Shown in pieces: positions 28,743 through 38,730 of a DNA stretch of 62,797 bases (position 1 is its first letter; each line of letters begins with the position of its first letter). The notes below the pieces were generated by a model, which did not search any database, was not told where the DNA came from, and saw only the letters and a program-made list of their open reading frames with translations. Source of the stretch: Aurantiochytrium sp. KH105 (lineage: Eukaryota > Sar > Bigyra > Thraustochytrida > Thraustochytriidae); NCBI GenBank assembly GCA_003116975.1, contig BGKB01000251.1, forward strand, positions 1-62,797. Reading direction: 5' to 3'. A program made the translations under genes and the position numbers.

Positions 28743-30050
28743 CTACTCGGGAGCCTTGCCAGCAAAGGTGATAAAGCCGTCAATACCGTCGGGACTGCGG
28801 TCAAGAGACTCTTTGCAGACCCCATCGCCAGAAACAACGATCGCAGAGTCCTCGTGCTCATCATTGTTATATTCCTTGAGGCCAAGGGCTCCCATGTTCA
28901 ACTTGGTGCGTTCGAAGCGACGACGGTACATGCCGTACAGGAAAAAGGCGACAACGGAGCCGCCAAGCCAGATAACGTAGGTAATGGCAAAATAGAAATC
29001 AATCCTCTCCCGCATGTCTTGATCCTCCGTAATGAGATTTGTGCTGAGAAGACTGACGAGACACATGAGCACGACATTGGAAGTAAAGGTCGCAAGCGTG
29101 AGCTTTTCCAGGAGCACAACGTAGGGAACTTGCGGAAGCTCACTCTGCACGACATATTGAAATGCCACACTGGCCAGAATGAGCGTGATCAAAAGACTCT
29201 GACGCTCCGCGAGCTGATCTACCTCGAGCGCAAAGCTGCTGAGGGCGGTGACTGCCAGGAGCACGCTGAGAAAGGCAATGCGCCAGAGAAAGCCCTCCGC
29301 GCGGCGTTCCAGCTGAAAGCGAATGACGACCTGACTCCAGCGAAAGGCATCCTCGTTATCTTCGTCGCCACCGCCCCCGGATCGCGAAGCAAATTCCAGG
29401 ACGACCCGACGCGCGCGAAACTCCGGAATGGCGCAAAAGGCGCGGTTGAGAATCAAAAGTGTGCCGCCCTGAGGATCTCCGTCCTGAATAGGGCCAGTGT
29501 CGTTCGTTTCGGCGGCTTCCTCATCGATGTAGAGCGAACCCAAGTGCGGGACAAACATGGACTTTTGCACTGGAACAAAGGAGGTGTCCATGGTCACCGT
29601 CAGCTCCTGCACGTCAAATGGGAAGCTGTACAGCTCGTAGCGCTCCATACACTTGAGGTATACAAGGGTTCGAAGGAAATTGTAAGACACGCCATCGATC
29701 ACGTCGATTTTGAAGGGGTTTCCATTCTCTTGTTCGCGTCGCTCCTTGATTTCCTCCTTGGCGTTTGGGAACTCAAAGTTGGGCACGAATTCCGGGACGA
29801 ATTTGGCCGGATTACTGGCCCAGCTGCGCTCGTCCGCAGGGCTGGACTTCCAGCTCATGTCGAACCCGATGGCCACCTGAAACGTTTGCGCGACCGTGTC
29901 CACAGAAGCGATGTAGCGCACATACGCGAGCTTGAGGTGCACCTTATTCTCGCATCGCTCCCAGTCCTTGATGAACTTTTGCGAGGGGTTGAACACCCTC
30001 CGCACCGTGCCCTCGTCGCTCACCTCCACGGAGACTTGCTTGGTGGACAT
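28743..30050 (-). CDS. Pentameric ligand-gated ion channel homologue (GLIC-like)
   Basis: 435 aa, intronless, ATG at 30050. Residues 35-250 have the beta-rich ligand-binding domain with the family mark YSFPFDVQELTVTM (FPFD at 143-146). Four helices follow: about 255-275, 283-303, 315-336 and 351-375. The M2-M3 region (LITLILASVAFQYVVQSELPQVPY) closely follows the bacterial proton-gated channel GLIC pattern, including the Leu-Pro and Pro-Tyr of the M2-M3 loop. The disulfide of animal Cys-loop receptors is absent: the position four after FPFD is Leu, not Cys. No hydrophobic signal peptide is visible, odd for a protein whose first domain must cross the membrane; an upstream exon may be missing. 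Ligand and ion unknown. Confidence 0.8.
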   Translation of the reverse strand: MSTKQVSVEVSDEGTVRRVFNPSQKFIKDWERCENKVHLKLAYVRYIASVDTVAQTFQVAIGFDMSWKSSPADERSWASNPAKFVPEFVPNFEFPNAKEEIKERREQENGNPFKIDVIDGVSYNFLRTLVYLKCMERYELYSFPFDVQELTVTMDTSFVPVQKSMFVPHLGSLYIDEEAAETNDTGPIQDGDPQGGTLLILNRAFCAIPEFRARRVVLEFASRSGGGGDEDNEDAFRWSQVVIRFQLERRAEGFLWRIAFLSVLLAVTALSSFALEVDQLAERQSLLITLILASVAFQYVVQSELPQVPYVVLLEKLTLATFTSNVVLMCLVSLLSTNLITEDQDMRERIDFYFAITYVIWLGGSVVAFFLYGMYRRRFERTKLNMGALGLKEYNNDEHEDSAIVVSGDGVCKESLDRSPDGIDGFITFAGKAPE

Positions 30051-31904
30051 TCTCCTCTTCGCGCCTCGCGCAGTAGTATACTTTCTCTCTCTTCGTCACC
30101 TCTTCTCCAGCCTGCCTGCCTGCCTGCTTGCCTTCCGCCTCTGCTCTCGAGAGAGTTGCGCGACTCGATCACCGCGCGCGTCGCCTCGTCGCTTCTCCGC
30201 GTCGCCGCGTGGCTCAGCTGGCCGACGCCGCGAGCAAGAACCCCTCGGCACGCGCGGGTCTCCTGTTCACGTTTTGCTTCTCCGCTTGTGCCAGCTTGCA
30301 TTCTCTGCTGTTTTGTGTGTGCGTGCGCACGTGCGACCATCCTTCTACTAGGCTACACGTGTCTCGCGCGGCCACCAAAGTAAGCCTGCACCAATGAAGG
30401 TATCTGTGACAAAACCCAAGAACCGTATTTTCGCAACAGCGCTTTTGCCTTTTGTCAAGTTGCGTCGCGACTTGCGACTTGCGACTTGACTTGAGACCGG
30501 GTACGCGCCCGCAGGCCGGCGCACACCCTCGCGAGACCCGCCTTACGCCGCACACTCGCCCCTGCTCCGAGGCGCGAAGGCTTGCGGGGCGGAAGCAGGG
30601 CGCTGGTTTCTAGCGGCGTTCTTTAAGGCGGGTGCGGGCGTGGGCCGGCGTCGGAGAAACGCGAGATGGGTGGGCAAGCAGGGGCGGAGCAATTGAGGGG
30701 GCATTGGAGAATAAGTCGGCAATCGTACGAAGTTAAGTGCCGCATGCAGATTCATCCGCGTGCACAGCTACTCATCCTTTCGTACCCCCTCCAGATTTCC
30801 CGAATTCCCCTGAATCGCCATTCTCGCATCCACATTTTACGATTGCCCATGGCGACGGCGACTGCGACTGCGACGTGCGGGCAGCAAAGCAATAAAGCGA
30901 AGCAAAGCAAAGCGTTCGTACAAATCTTGGGATGATTGCTATCTTGGCGACGATGCGCTGAGCTCGCTAGCTCGCTCGCTCGCTGGCTGGCTGGCTGGCT
31001 GGCGGGCGGGCGGGCTGACTGCGCGGCCAGCCGCAGACTGTCACGTTGTGTTCTTTGAATGGCCGGCAGCGGTCCGGCGGTCGGTCATTCACTCTCAGTC
31101 TCGTCGGTCGATCGGTCCGTCGGAGCTCAGCTCGCCTTCGTTAGGTTTGGACCATCGACGCCGCAGCACCTTCCGCGCCGTCTCTCACAGTCAAGCATCC
31201 ATCCCTGCAGCTTGCGCCTTCCCTCTCGCCCTCTTCTGTCGAAACACAAACGAACGAATCGATCGGCCGCTGCCGGCTGCCCTCCGCGACCTCGGTCCAC
31301 GCGTCCGCGCGCTCGACCTCGCGGCCGCACAATCTTGGCGGCCTTGCGCTCTTGATTCCCGCCTCCTCGGCCCAGTACGTGCGGGTCCTCCTCCTTTCCA
31401 CCCTGCCCCTACTTCTAGGCCTACTAGCAGGCAGACGAGAGGTGCACGCCGCGCATCCTCGCCGTCTTCGGCCGCCTCGCGAGCGCCGCTCGCCGCGCCA
31501 GCCGCCCGCTGCCGCCGCCCGCCGCGCCGCGCCGCCGCCGAGCGGAGACCCGCGTCGCCGGCCCGCGCCGCCGCGCCGGGCCGGGCGGAGTCGGGCCGAG
31601 GAGGGTCGGGTCGGGCCGGGCCGGGTCGGGTCGCGAGGCGCGATTCTGCAGATCTCGCGACCGCAAAACTGCAACGCGGAGACGGAGAGGGCGAGCGCGA
31701 GGGACCTCGAGGAGGACTCGGGGAGGAAGGGCTCCGGCAGGGGCACCGCGCGCGTGCGGCGAGAAGGCTGCCGCCGGGACTCGCGCGACTCGTGCTGCTG
31801 CGAGCGCTCGCGAAGGGTCCGGGGTGCCGGGCGACTCCACGCACGGCGTCTACTGCCGTGCGTGGCGAGACCGCGTCGAAACTCGGTGGTCTGCGCGCGT
31901 TTTG
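30051..31904. promoter_or_regulatory. Long divergent promoter region
   Basis: 1.85 kb between the start codons of the channel gene (minus) and the amino acid transporter (plus). Contains GCTC/TGGC tandem runs at about 30963-31015, AAAGC repeats near 30890 and an extremely GC-rich block (about 31440-31640). The long frames across the GC-rich block are compositional. Confidence 0.5.
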
Positions 31905-33383
31905 ATGATGCAAGACTCGGGCGATAACGCGCTCGAGGAGCGCCTGCTCGCGGACCAAGAGCAAGATCATCAGGAATGCGAGGACCAGCAAGAGCAGACC
32001 CTCGGTGAAAATGCGGCGACGAACGCCGAGGCGCCGCCCTCGGTGGCCGGCCAGGCCGTGCTCTTGTTCGCGTTCACTGTTAACTACATTTTCGGCGCCG
32101 GCGTGCTTGGCATCCCGTACGCGGTGGCGCACGGAGGCATTATTGCCGCCTCGGTGACTCTCGTCATTTCCAGCGCGCTGGGACTGCTGTCAATGGTCTG
32201 GGTGCTCGAGTGTCAGGAGCGCGCCAACTGTTTCAAGGGCACGACGGGCATTGTGGAGTTTAGCACCATGTGCGAACTCTTCATTGGCCGCAAGACACGC
32301 ACGCTGTACGAGGTCTCGCTGACCCTCTTTGTGCTTAGTAGCGCCTGGATGTACGCGTCCATCTTTAGCGTATCGCTGGCCAAGTCGGTACCGATCATTT
32401 CTGACTCGTCGCAGTGCGACCTGGCGTCCGTCAAGGGCTTTCTTTGGAACGTACCGCACAAGAGTTGCTGGGGAGATTATCTCATTTACTTGGGAATCTT
32501 TGCCGGGCTCATGTCCATTCTTGTGCAGACTGACCTGGCAAAGATGAAGGTTTTGCAGCTCACCTTTACCTGCGTCGGCCTCTTTGCGCTTTTTCTCATG
32601 GTCATCACCGTTGGAGCGGCCATGCCGGAGGACGGCTTTGCCGACATTGACACCTCGCTGGAGGTCTTTAACGCCTCGAGCTTTGGCGCCGTCTTTGGCA
32701 CGTTCGTCTTTGCTCAACTTTGCCACCATGGTGTACCCCTGCTCTCGCACATTCCCGAACGCCGCGACATCGTTCGCCCCGTCTTTGTGGCGGTGATCGG
32801 AACCACAACGTCGCTCTACCTTGTCCTCGGTGTCATGTGCGCTATCTTTTTTGGCGTTGTCGACGACGTTCCCACGCCACGGCCTGTTAACAAGCTCATC
32901 ACCTTGAACTGGGCTGACTACACCGCGGGCGCAGCAAGCGCAGGTCCATTTGCGCAGGCTGTCTCCTACTACGTTCGCCTTTACCCGGCAATCACATGTG
33001 GTGCTGCCTTTCCGCTTTACGCCATTACGCTTGGCAATGGCTGGTATCATTCGTACTACGGTGGCGAGACCCCGCCTCCTGGTGTCGGATTCTCGCGCCG
33101 GATTTTTTACCTGGCCGCAACCTTCCCGGCCATCTTTTGTGCTGCCTTTATGGCTGACGTTTCGTTCATGCTCATTCTCGTCGGAATTTCGGCCTTTATT
33201 ATCGCCTTTTTCATTCCACCCTCGATGCAGTTGCAGAGCCGCCGTATCGTGCCGGAGTGCGTTGTGACGCGCTACTCTTGGCACTTTAGCAAGCCGTTCT
33301 ACTGCTACGTGTGTCTTATTTTCGCCTGCATTGCTTTTTGCTATACTGTCATCTCCGCTGTCAACCCCGAGGTCGAAGTGTAG
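31905..33383 (+). CDS. Amino acid transporter, AAAP/SLC38-like
   Basis: 492 aa from the ATG at 31905 (a second ATG follows at once); upstream codons in this frame are GC-rich 5' UTR. A 50-residue acidic Gln/Glu-rich cytosolic N-terminus with a dileucine-like EERLLADQE is followed by eleven predicted helices. The first helix holds the family motif NYIFGAGVLGIPYA, the unwound helix that binds substrate and sodium or protons in amino acid/auxin permeases. The last helix ends close to the C-terminus. Likely a proton- or sodium-coupled neutral amino acid carrier in the plasma or lysosomal membrane; the dileucine motif favours endolysosomes (inference). Confidence 0.85.
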   Translation: MMQDSGDNALEERLLADQEQDHQECEDQQEQTLGENAATNAEAPPSVAGQAVLLFAFTVNYIFGAGVLGIPYAVAHGGIIAASVTLVISSALGLLSMVWVLECQERANCFKGTTGIVEFSTMCELFIGRKTRTLYEVSLTLFVLSSAWMYASIFSVSLAKSVPIISDSSQCDLASVKGFLWNVPHKSCWGDYLIYLGIFAGLMSILVQTDLAKMKVLQLTFTCVGLFALFLMVITVGAAMPEDGFADIDTSLEVFNASSFGAVFGTFVFAQLCHHGVPLLSHIPERRDIVRPVFVAVIGTTTSLYLVLGVMCAIFFGVVDDVPTPRPVNKLITLNWADYTAGAASAGPFAQAVSYYVRLYPAITCGAAFPLYAITLGNGWYHSYYGGETPPPGVGFSRRIFYLAATFPAIFCAAFMADVSFMLILVGISAFIIAFFIPPSMQLQSRRIVPECVVTRYSWHFSKPFYCYVCLIFACIAFCYTVISAVNPEVEV

Positions 33384-33832
33384 ACGCTGTGTTTAAATTA
33401 GAGAGTGAAACGCAACACACACACACACAGAGCAAGAGGGATAGGCCTATGACGAGTGATTTTGCGCGAGCGAGCTGCTGCTGGTTTGGTATAAAACAAT
33501 CTTTGAAACAGTCAACCACCCACCCAAAAGAAAGTGGCCTACCGTTCGTCATCGAAACGTAGTTCATCTCTTGTGAGCAACTCATCTCCTCTACAATTGG
33601 CTACAACATTAGCCTGACCGAAGAAGCTAGAGTGGAAGCTTTCCTGAAACGAGAAGGAAGTGAGTGGCCCATGGTGGATGACGCTAAACGCGCGACTGAC
33701 TTTGGAAACAAACTTCAAGTCAAGACCCAGAACGACGCACGCGAGCGGGGGAAGAAGGGAGGGCGAGCAGGCGGAGAGAGGGGCGCGGAGAGGAGCGCGC
33801 GCGGACGCAGGTAGAGGAGGAAGGGCGGCGCG
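33384..33832. other. Spacer before the decayed kinase gene
   Basis: Contains a CACA run (33415-33428) and a TATA-like GGTATAAAAC at 33488-33497. Could hold the remains of a promoter for the gene starting near 33833. Confidence 0.45.
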
Positions 33833-35612
33833 ATGGCGACCACGAAGCCTTTCGCCGAGGTCCTTCTTGACACGCCAATGGAAAAGGCCACGATGGTCGA
33901 CCTGTCAGATGATGCAACGCGCAGAGCAAGCTGATCCAGGTTTTATCAACAACGATTTGGCCCCGAGAAGCCGCGCAAGCTCGCAGTACTCTTCGAGGAG
34001 CCGCGGAGGCCTTGCGCCCCAGAGCAGCGTGCAAGGTCGCCTCGACCTGTTCCCCAAGCGTGTGACCCGCTGGCGGGATTTCCACGACGAGGTGGGATGG
34101 GATACATTCAGGCAGGAGGCCGGCTTCGGCGGTGTCCCCGTTGTGCCGCGTGATTTTAGAACTAATAATAGGCGTGTCCATATGATCACCGAACAAGGAG
34201 CAGTCGACCGCTTCAATAACGATTTCGTGAACTCAGCGATGCAAAATGCGTTATCAATTGATTCAGACACCGCGCCAAACGGATGGTCCTCCTATGATGT
34301 TGATGCGACCCGAGAGGCGACGGGCGTTGGGCACCGGGTGGACTATGTGTGGTCTCGTGACATGGTCAACGGCGCTGATCGCTCCAGGGCTGGCATCCTC
34401 ACCCCGCAAAATCCGAACCGCGCGCGCTTCCTCGTGCACGAGCACGAGTCGCCTGCGAAGTTTCCCTATGGCCTGACCCAAGACGATCTCGACGAACTCG
34501 CCCAGGCGTTAATGCAAGATACGTCTTATACCCTCGACGAGGCTAAGGAAGTCGCGAACAGCGCCTGGGAGATGGCTTGCGACGACCTGGTCGACTATTG
34601 GGAACTGGGAGAAGGATTCCCTGACCGGGAAAGCTCTGTGCGGTTTCGCTATCCAATTATTCAAATCTACGTTGACATGCTACGCTCTTTCTGCAAGTAC
34701 GGCGTTCTCTCCACCACCGACAGGACTTGGTTCTTCAAGCTTGACCACGACAACGTCTTGCACATTTCGAACTCGTTCCTCTCAACGGCGACGGGACGCG
34801 GATCGATGCGACATGCGTACGCGTGCATGTTGCGCTGCAACTTGGTCTCCGCGGCGCGCCTGACGCTCAACGAGGAGCATCTGCGGGCCATTTGCCAGAC
34901 GGACATTCGCATCGGGAATCCCGATTGGGCCGAGATGTGGCGCCGATTTGGCAGTGGCGGCGGCGCGGGGAAAACCGCAAGCGGAGGGCGTCGCGGAGCC
35001 GCTCTGCCTGGCAATTAGACCAACGCCGCCTCGCTTGGGGACAAAGAGGCGCTCCACGAGCTGCTCCCGCTCAAGAGCGACCTTCATTTTCCCTATGCAG
35101 GAGGTCTGCTCGACGTCATCCAGCAGTACTCCGAAGGCCAGTATGGCTTCACGATCCGCGTGAACACGAGCGGCGTCGACACGGTTGTCAAGGCCATGAC
35201 CCCGTCGAAAGACCCCCACGTGGAATTGGTCTCCTGGCACGAGGTGCACGTCTACTGCGAGCTGCGCTCCCTCTGGGGGACGCACGTGCCCTGGTGCCTC
35301 TGGGGCGGCCACCACATCTTCAACGACCTCATCGTCGCAACCACCTATGCCGGCGAGTCGCTCGATTCTAGCACCGTGAGCGAGGACGTTCAAGAGAAGG
35401 CCTGGGCGGCGCTCATGGCTGTGCACGCGGCTGGCGTCGCCCACCGCGACGTGCTGCTGCGGAACTTGGTCATGGACGAAACTGGCACCGTCCGCATCAT
35501 CGACTTCGCTCGGGCCAAGACCGGTGCGTCTATCTGCGAATTAGAGAAGGACTGCGAAGACTTCGATCGCGTCTTCTCTCGCGCGCTAACGAGAGGCTGT
35601 CCAAAGACCTGA
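33833..35612 (+). pseudogene. Broken kinase-like effector gene (Crinkler/FunK1 type)
   Basis: Three pieces of one gene. An ATG in good context at 33833 opens a 33-codon frame (MATTKPFAEVLLDTPMEKAT) that hits TGA; the protein continues in the frame that runs through 33950-35018, so there is a frameshift near 33920-33945. That second piece has a DYVW...FLVHEHESP region, possibly a degenerate nuclease-like fold, and a conserved segment IIQIYVDML...YGVLSTTDRTWFF that precedes kinases of the FunK1/Crinkler effector group. An in-frame TAG at 35016-35018 interrupts it. The same frame then carries a compact kinase: candidate Lys in TVVKAM, catalytic loop HRDVLLRN and metal motif DFA. After about 35590 the frame is lost again and ends at TGA 35610-35612. 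Three breaks argue for a pseudogene; a single base error could explain at most one. Family assignment is moderate. Confidence 0.65.
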
Positions 35613-36047
35613 CGCGCTGCAAACGCTTGCTTGGCGCGGGGAGGTATATGAATGTTAGCGCGCTCGGCAATGATGAGTTGAACGCGCACGCACATACAGA
35701 GATAGAGTTGTGGAATCACGCGAGTTTACCCATGTGGGAACTAAAAGAGAGAGGGAGAGAGAGAGAGTCTTTGTGTGGGAGCATGTCGCTCGTGTGCGCC
35801 GCACACGCAGTGAGCAGGTCCATTTGCCCCACCTTCTTCTCCTCCCCTCCCACTTCCACTTCCACTTCCAGCGGCAAGATCGCCAGCAGCGTCGGCGCCA
35901 GCAACGCTCGCGCCCGCGCCGATCGCGCGGATTTGGGTCAGCGTCTGGACAAAGCGCTGGAAGCAGTCGCGGAGCTGCACGGCATCAAAAAATTGCGCCC
36001 CGCTCCGCAAGCTCGCTTCAGGCTTCTTCGCCAGCGCCAACTAGGAG
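35613..36047. other. Stretch between the two broken genes
   Basis: Begins with the out-of-frame remains of the kinase C-terminus (about 35590-35660), then a GA-rich run (35742-35768), then a helical coding-like stretch (about 35870-36000, GKIASSVG...DLGQRLDKALEAVAELHG) that may be the N-terminal part of the MSV199 gene. Confidence 0.4.
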
Positions 36048-36733
36048 GGCTTCATCTTCAACCTTGAAGACGTCTGGCCCCATGCTGGGTACACGTTCAA
36101 GAGAAATGCCAAGCGCGCGCGCTTGTCGGTGCAACCGACAGAGGAGGCAATTCGGGGGGCCTCCGGCCGGGGATCGATGCGTGCAAATCTCGACCAAACC
36201 GCTCGCGACGGGCCGTCGCGGGGGCCATAATCGCAAGCAGATCCTCCTGACGCGTTCCGGCCTGGTCAAGTTCCTGGTGTGCTCCGCGTCCCCCGTGAGC
36301 CGAGCGCTGGCGTGCTTCTTCACCAAGCTAGGGACGCAACACTGCGTCGCACTCGTAGACGATGAGTATGTCTTGCCCGAGCGCTACAGAACGTCTGCGA
36401 AGCGAAGTGCTCGCGAGATGCTCGACGACATCGAAGCGTCCGAGGACAGCCAAAGCCACCACGACGCGGTCAGAGACCGTCTGGCGGAGATCCACGGAGG
36501 CCAGACCGAGGCCACGCTGCCTCCGGGCCCCAGGGTCGACGTTCTGTGTCCCGACGTCGCGATCGGTCGCGATCGAGGTGAAGCAGACCGCGCTCTGGCG
36601 CCAAGCGGTCGGCCAGGCCATCTCGTATGCAATCGAGTCAGAACGCCGTGGCAGAGTCCACCTTTTGTACGCACCACCAAAGGAGGCCTTCATAGTGTGC
36701 CACAAAATCGGCCATTTGTTTCGAGTACCATAA
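36048..36733 (+). pseudogene. Broken MSV199-domain plus PD-(D/E)XK nuclease gene (virus/transposon-like)
   Basis: One ancestral gene split over three frames. 36048-36233 reads GFIFNLEDVWPHAGYTFKRN, the start of an MSV199 domain (a KilA-N/Bro-like DNA-binding module of large DNA viruses and their relatives). The second half of that domain (QILLTRSGLVKFLV...ACFFTKLG) is in another frame from 36238. That frame continues through GGQTEATLPPGPRVDVL to 36564, where an exact 10-bp tandem duplication (36555-36564 = 36565-36574) shifts it. The remainder (36565-36733) holds the Glu-x-Lys of the nuclease core followed by WRQAVGQAISYAIE. Nuclease order E, D, ExK, then Q is typical of restriction-endonuclease-like folds. 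No intact start is seen. Dead copy of a mobile or viral gene. Confidence 0.65.
36555..36574. repeat. 10-bp tandem duplication that breaks the nuclease frame
   Basis: GTCGCGATCG occurs twice back to back. The repeat adds one base modulo three and separates the conserved Asp strand from the Glu-x-Lys strand of the nuclease motif. Confidence 0.9.
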
Positions 36734-36885
36734 TCTTCATGAGTAGAAGTTGACGTTTACTTGAAGTTCGACGATACATACGGCTGGCTCTCGCACGATT
36801 CAACATGCATCGAGCAGTCATCTTCATCCCTCAAGGAGCAAATCAGGTAACGAAAATTCTGTTATCAAGCATATTTATAAGTTTC

Positions 36886-38262
36886 TTAGGCCGGCGGGGG
36901 GCGGAAAAGCTCCTCTAATGCCTTTCGGAAGCACTCTACATTGTAGTCAATGAGACCTTGCTTTTCGTAGTTTTGAGAGCGCACCATGCACACCAGAGCA
37001 AGATAGCTCGCGACGTTCTTGAGGTACAAAATCATGTTGTTGTTGAGGCGAATGAGCGAGGAGGACTGGCAGTCAAAGGCCAAATCCTCCCGCTTTTGCT
37101 CGCGGTCCTCATCCACATCGTCGCCGTCGGCAACCGAGCCCTCGGCTGCAACGCCCGCGCCGACCTCGCCAGGGTCGTCCACCGCGACGCCAGTCTCGGC
37201 AGCGCTAGCGCCCGCGGCATCGCCCAGCGCCGCTGCCTCGCTTGTGGCCCCATCGCCGCCAGCCGCGATAAGGTTATCGGTCGAGGCCGAAATGGCGAGC
37301 GCGGTGCCGTTGGCATTCAGCGGTGCGCCTGTGCTCATTCCGTAGATGCAAGAGGTGTCAATGACCACATCGATCATGTCGCTGCACAGCTCGTAGCTTG
37401 AAATGTCGACCGGGTTGTGATCTGTGGCAATGTACAGCTTGGAGACAACGTCAAAAAGAAAAGCCTTTTCAATCTCGCAAGATGCAATGAGAATGTTGAG
37501 GAGGTTCTCCATGGCCGGTAATTGCGGAATGAGCTTGTGGACCACCTTGCTAAAGGCCTCATAAATGGAGTGGTCGTAGATGCTCGTGAGATAAAAGCTA
37601 AACGAGATCTCCTCGTCGGAAACCTCTTCGAGCTCGAGCTCGACCTGCTCCTGAATGTCACGCTGGACTTCGATCTTGTGATCTTCGCTGAGAAAGAGGT
37701 CACCGTCCACCTTGTGAATAAAGACCTCGTAGTTCATGTCTGGGTTCACGTGACGAGCTACCGACACAATCTCGTGCAGTTTGGTGAGGGCCTCCGACGA
37801 TGGGTCGTCCTGCGCGTCAATGATGAAGGCCAGGGCCGCGCAGTTGCCAAAAATGAGGTCGGGACTGAGGAGCTGGTCGGCGAACATGATGCCCTCTGAG
37901 AGATTGACGTCCGCGGGAAAGTCCCAGATTTCGAACTGCACAAAGGGGTTGTTGGCCACAAACTTGATGGACAGCGAATCCGTATGTCCCAGGAAGAGCG
38001 TTTCGTGCGGTGACATTTTGGTGAAGAGCACGCGTTGAATCGAGGTCTTGCCGGATTGGCGAGGCCCCATGAGCAGAATCCGCGGACGGTTCAGGCTCAG
38101 CGCTTCCTGCGGCCCGCCGCCCGGCCCGCCCGCGCCGCCGCCCGCGCCGAGACCCGCGTCGAGGCCGTTCGCGCCGCCGCCGCCAACGAGGCTGCCTTGG
38201 TCTGCGCCATCGAGCTCGTCGCCAACGCCCGCGCCCAGCGCCGCGTCGCGCTCGTCAGCCAT
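36886..38262 (-). CDS. Rag GTPase, RagC/D (Gtr2) type
   Basis: 458 aa, intronless, ATG at 38262. A Gly/Ala/Asp-rich N-terminal tail (1-57) precedes the G domain: P-loop GPRQSGKT (66-73), SIKFV switch I region, DFPAD (114-118) as switch II, HKVD as the base-recognition motif. The C-terminal roadblock half contains the highly conserved [21 protein letters not shown] and [21 protein letters not shown] blocks of RagC/D. RagC/D pairs with RagA/B to bring TORC1 to the lysosome when amino acids are present. Two oddities: the switch II DFPG glycine is Ala here, and an acidic 65-residue insert (about 325-395) interrupts the C-terminal domain. The amino acid transporter lies upstream but nothing shows they are coregulated. 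Confidence 0.92.
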   Translation of the reverse strand: MADERDAALGAGVGDELDGADQGSLVGGGGANGLDAGLGAGGGAGGPGGGPQEALSLNRPRILLMGPRQSGKTSIQRVLFTKMSPHETLFLGHTDSLSIKFVANNPFVQFEIWDFPADVNLSEGIMFADQLLSPDLIFGNCAALAFIIDAQDDPSSEALTKLHEIVSVARHVNPDMNYEVFIHKVDGDLFLSEDHKIEVQRDIQEQVELELEEVSDEEISFSFYLTSIYDHSIYEAFSKVVHKLIPQLPAMENLLNILIASCEIEKAFLFDVVSKLYIATDHNPVDISSYELCSDMIDVVIDTSCIYGMSTGAPLNANGTALAISASTDNLIAAGGDGATSEAAALGDAAGASAAETGVAVDDPGEVGAGVAAEGSVADGDDVDEDREQKREDLAFDCQSSSLIRLNNNMILYLKNVASYLALVCMVRSQNYEKQGLIDYNVECFRKALEELFRPPPA

Positions 38263-38280
38263 GCTTCCCCTCGCCTTCCC

Positions 38281-38312
<32 letters not shown>

Positions 38313-38730
38313 ACGGCTGCTGCTGCCGCCGCCGCGTGCCCTCGCTGCAAGCGTCGCGGTCGAGGGATTGGTGATCCTCAGCGCGATGCGGTTTTGGAGC
38401 GTAGATCGAGCCAAGATTTTGCTTGCTTGCTTATGTCATAACTTTTAGTAGGGCCTAATGATGGATGAGCCCGCGCAGCCAAGCCTGAGATTGACATTGA
38501 ATGCACGCCCTGCTTGATGCGCGTGTCGTACGTAGCTGACTGTGAGTACGACTCGCGCAATTAGATGACGCATCGCTCAATTGAGCGGTCTTCCCGTCGA
38601 CAAGCGAGGACCACGGAAGAGCGGCGGAGAAAAAGAGAGGAGCGGAGAGTGATGTGACGCAGAGCAGACTCTAAACAAAATTCTGAAGAATTGATGATTT
38701 GATAGATGCAAGGGGCGCTCGAGAGCATGA
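38263..38730. other. Spacer with CTG repeat
   Basis: Promoter and 5' UTR of the Rag gene, including nine CTG units at 38284-38310 (CAG on the transcribed strand, 22 bp before the start codon), then the 3' flank of eIF2 beta. Confidence 0.6.

Noticed and set aside
28608..30383. 591-codon plus-strand frame
   Set aside because: Antisense to the pentameric channel gene, which has clear family motifs; this frame has none.
31048..31905. 285-codon plus-strand frame and overlapping frames on both strands
   Set aside because: Extremely GC-rich and Arg/Ala/Pro-heavy in every frame; no domain; reads as the 5' leader/promoter of the transporter gene.
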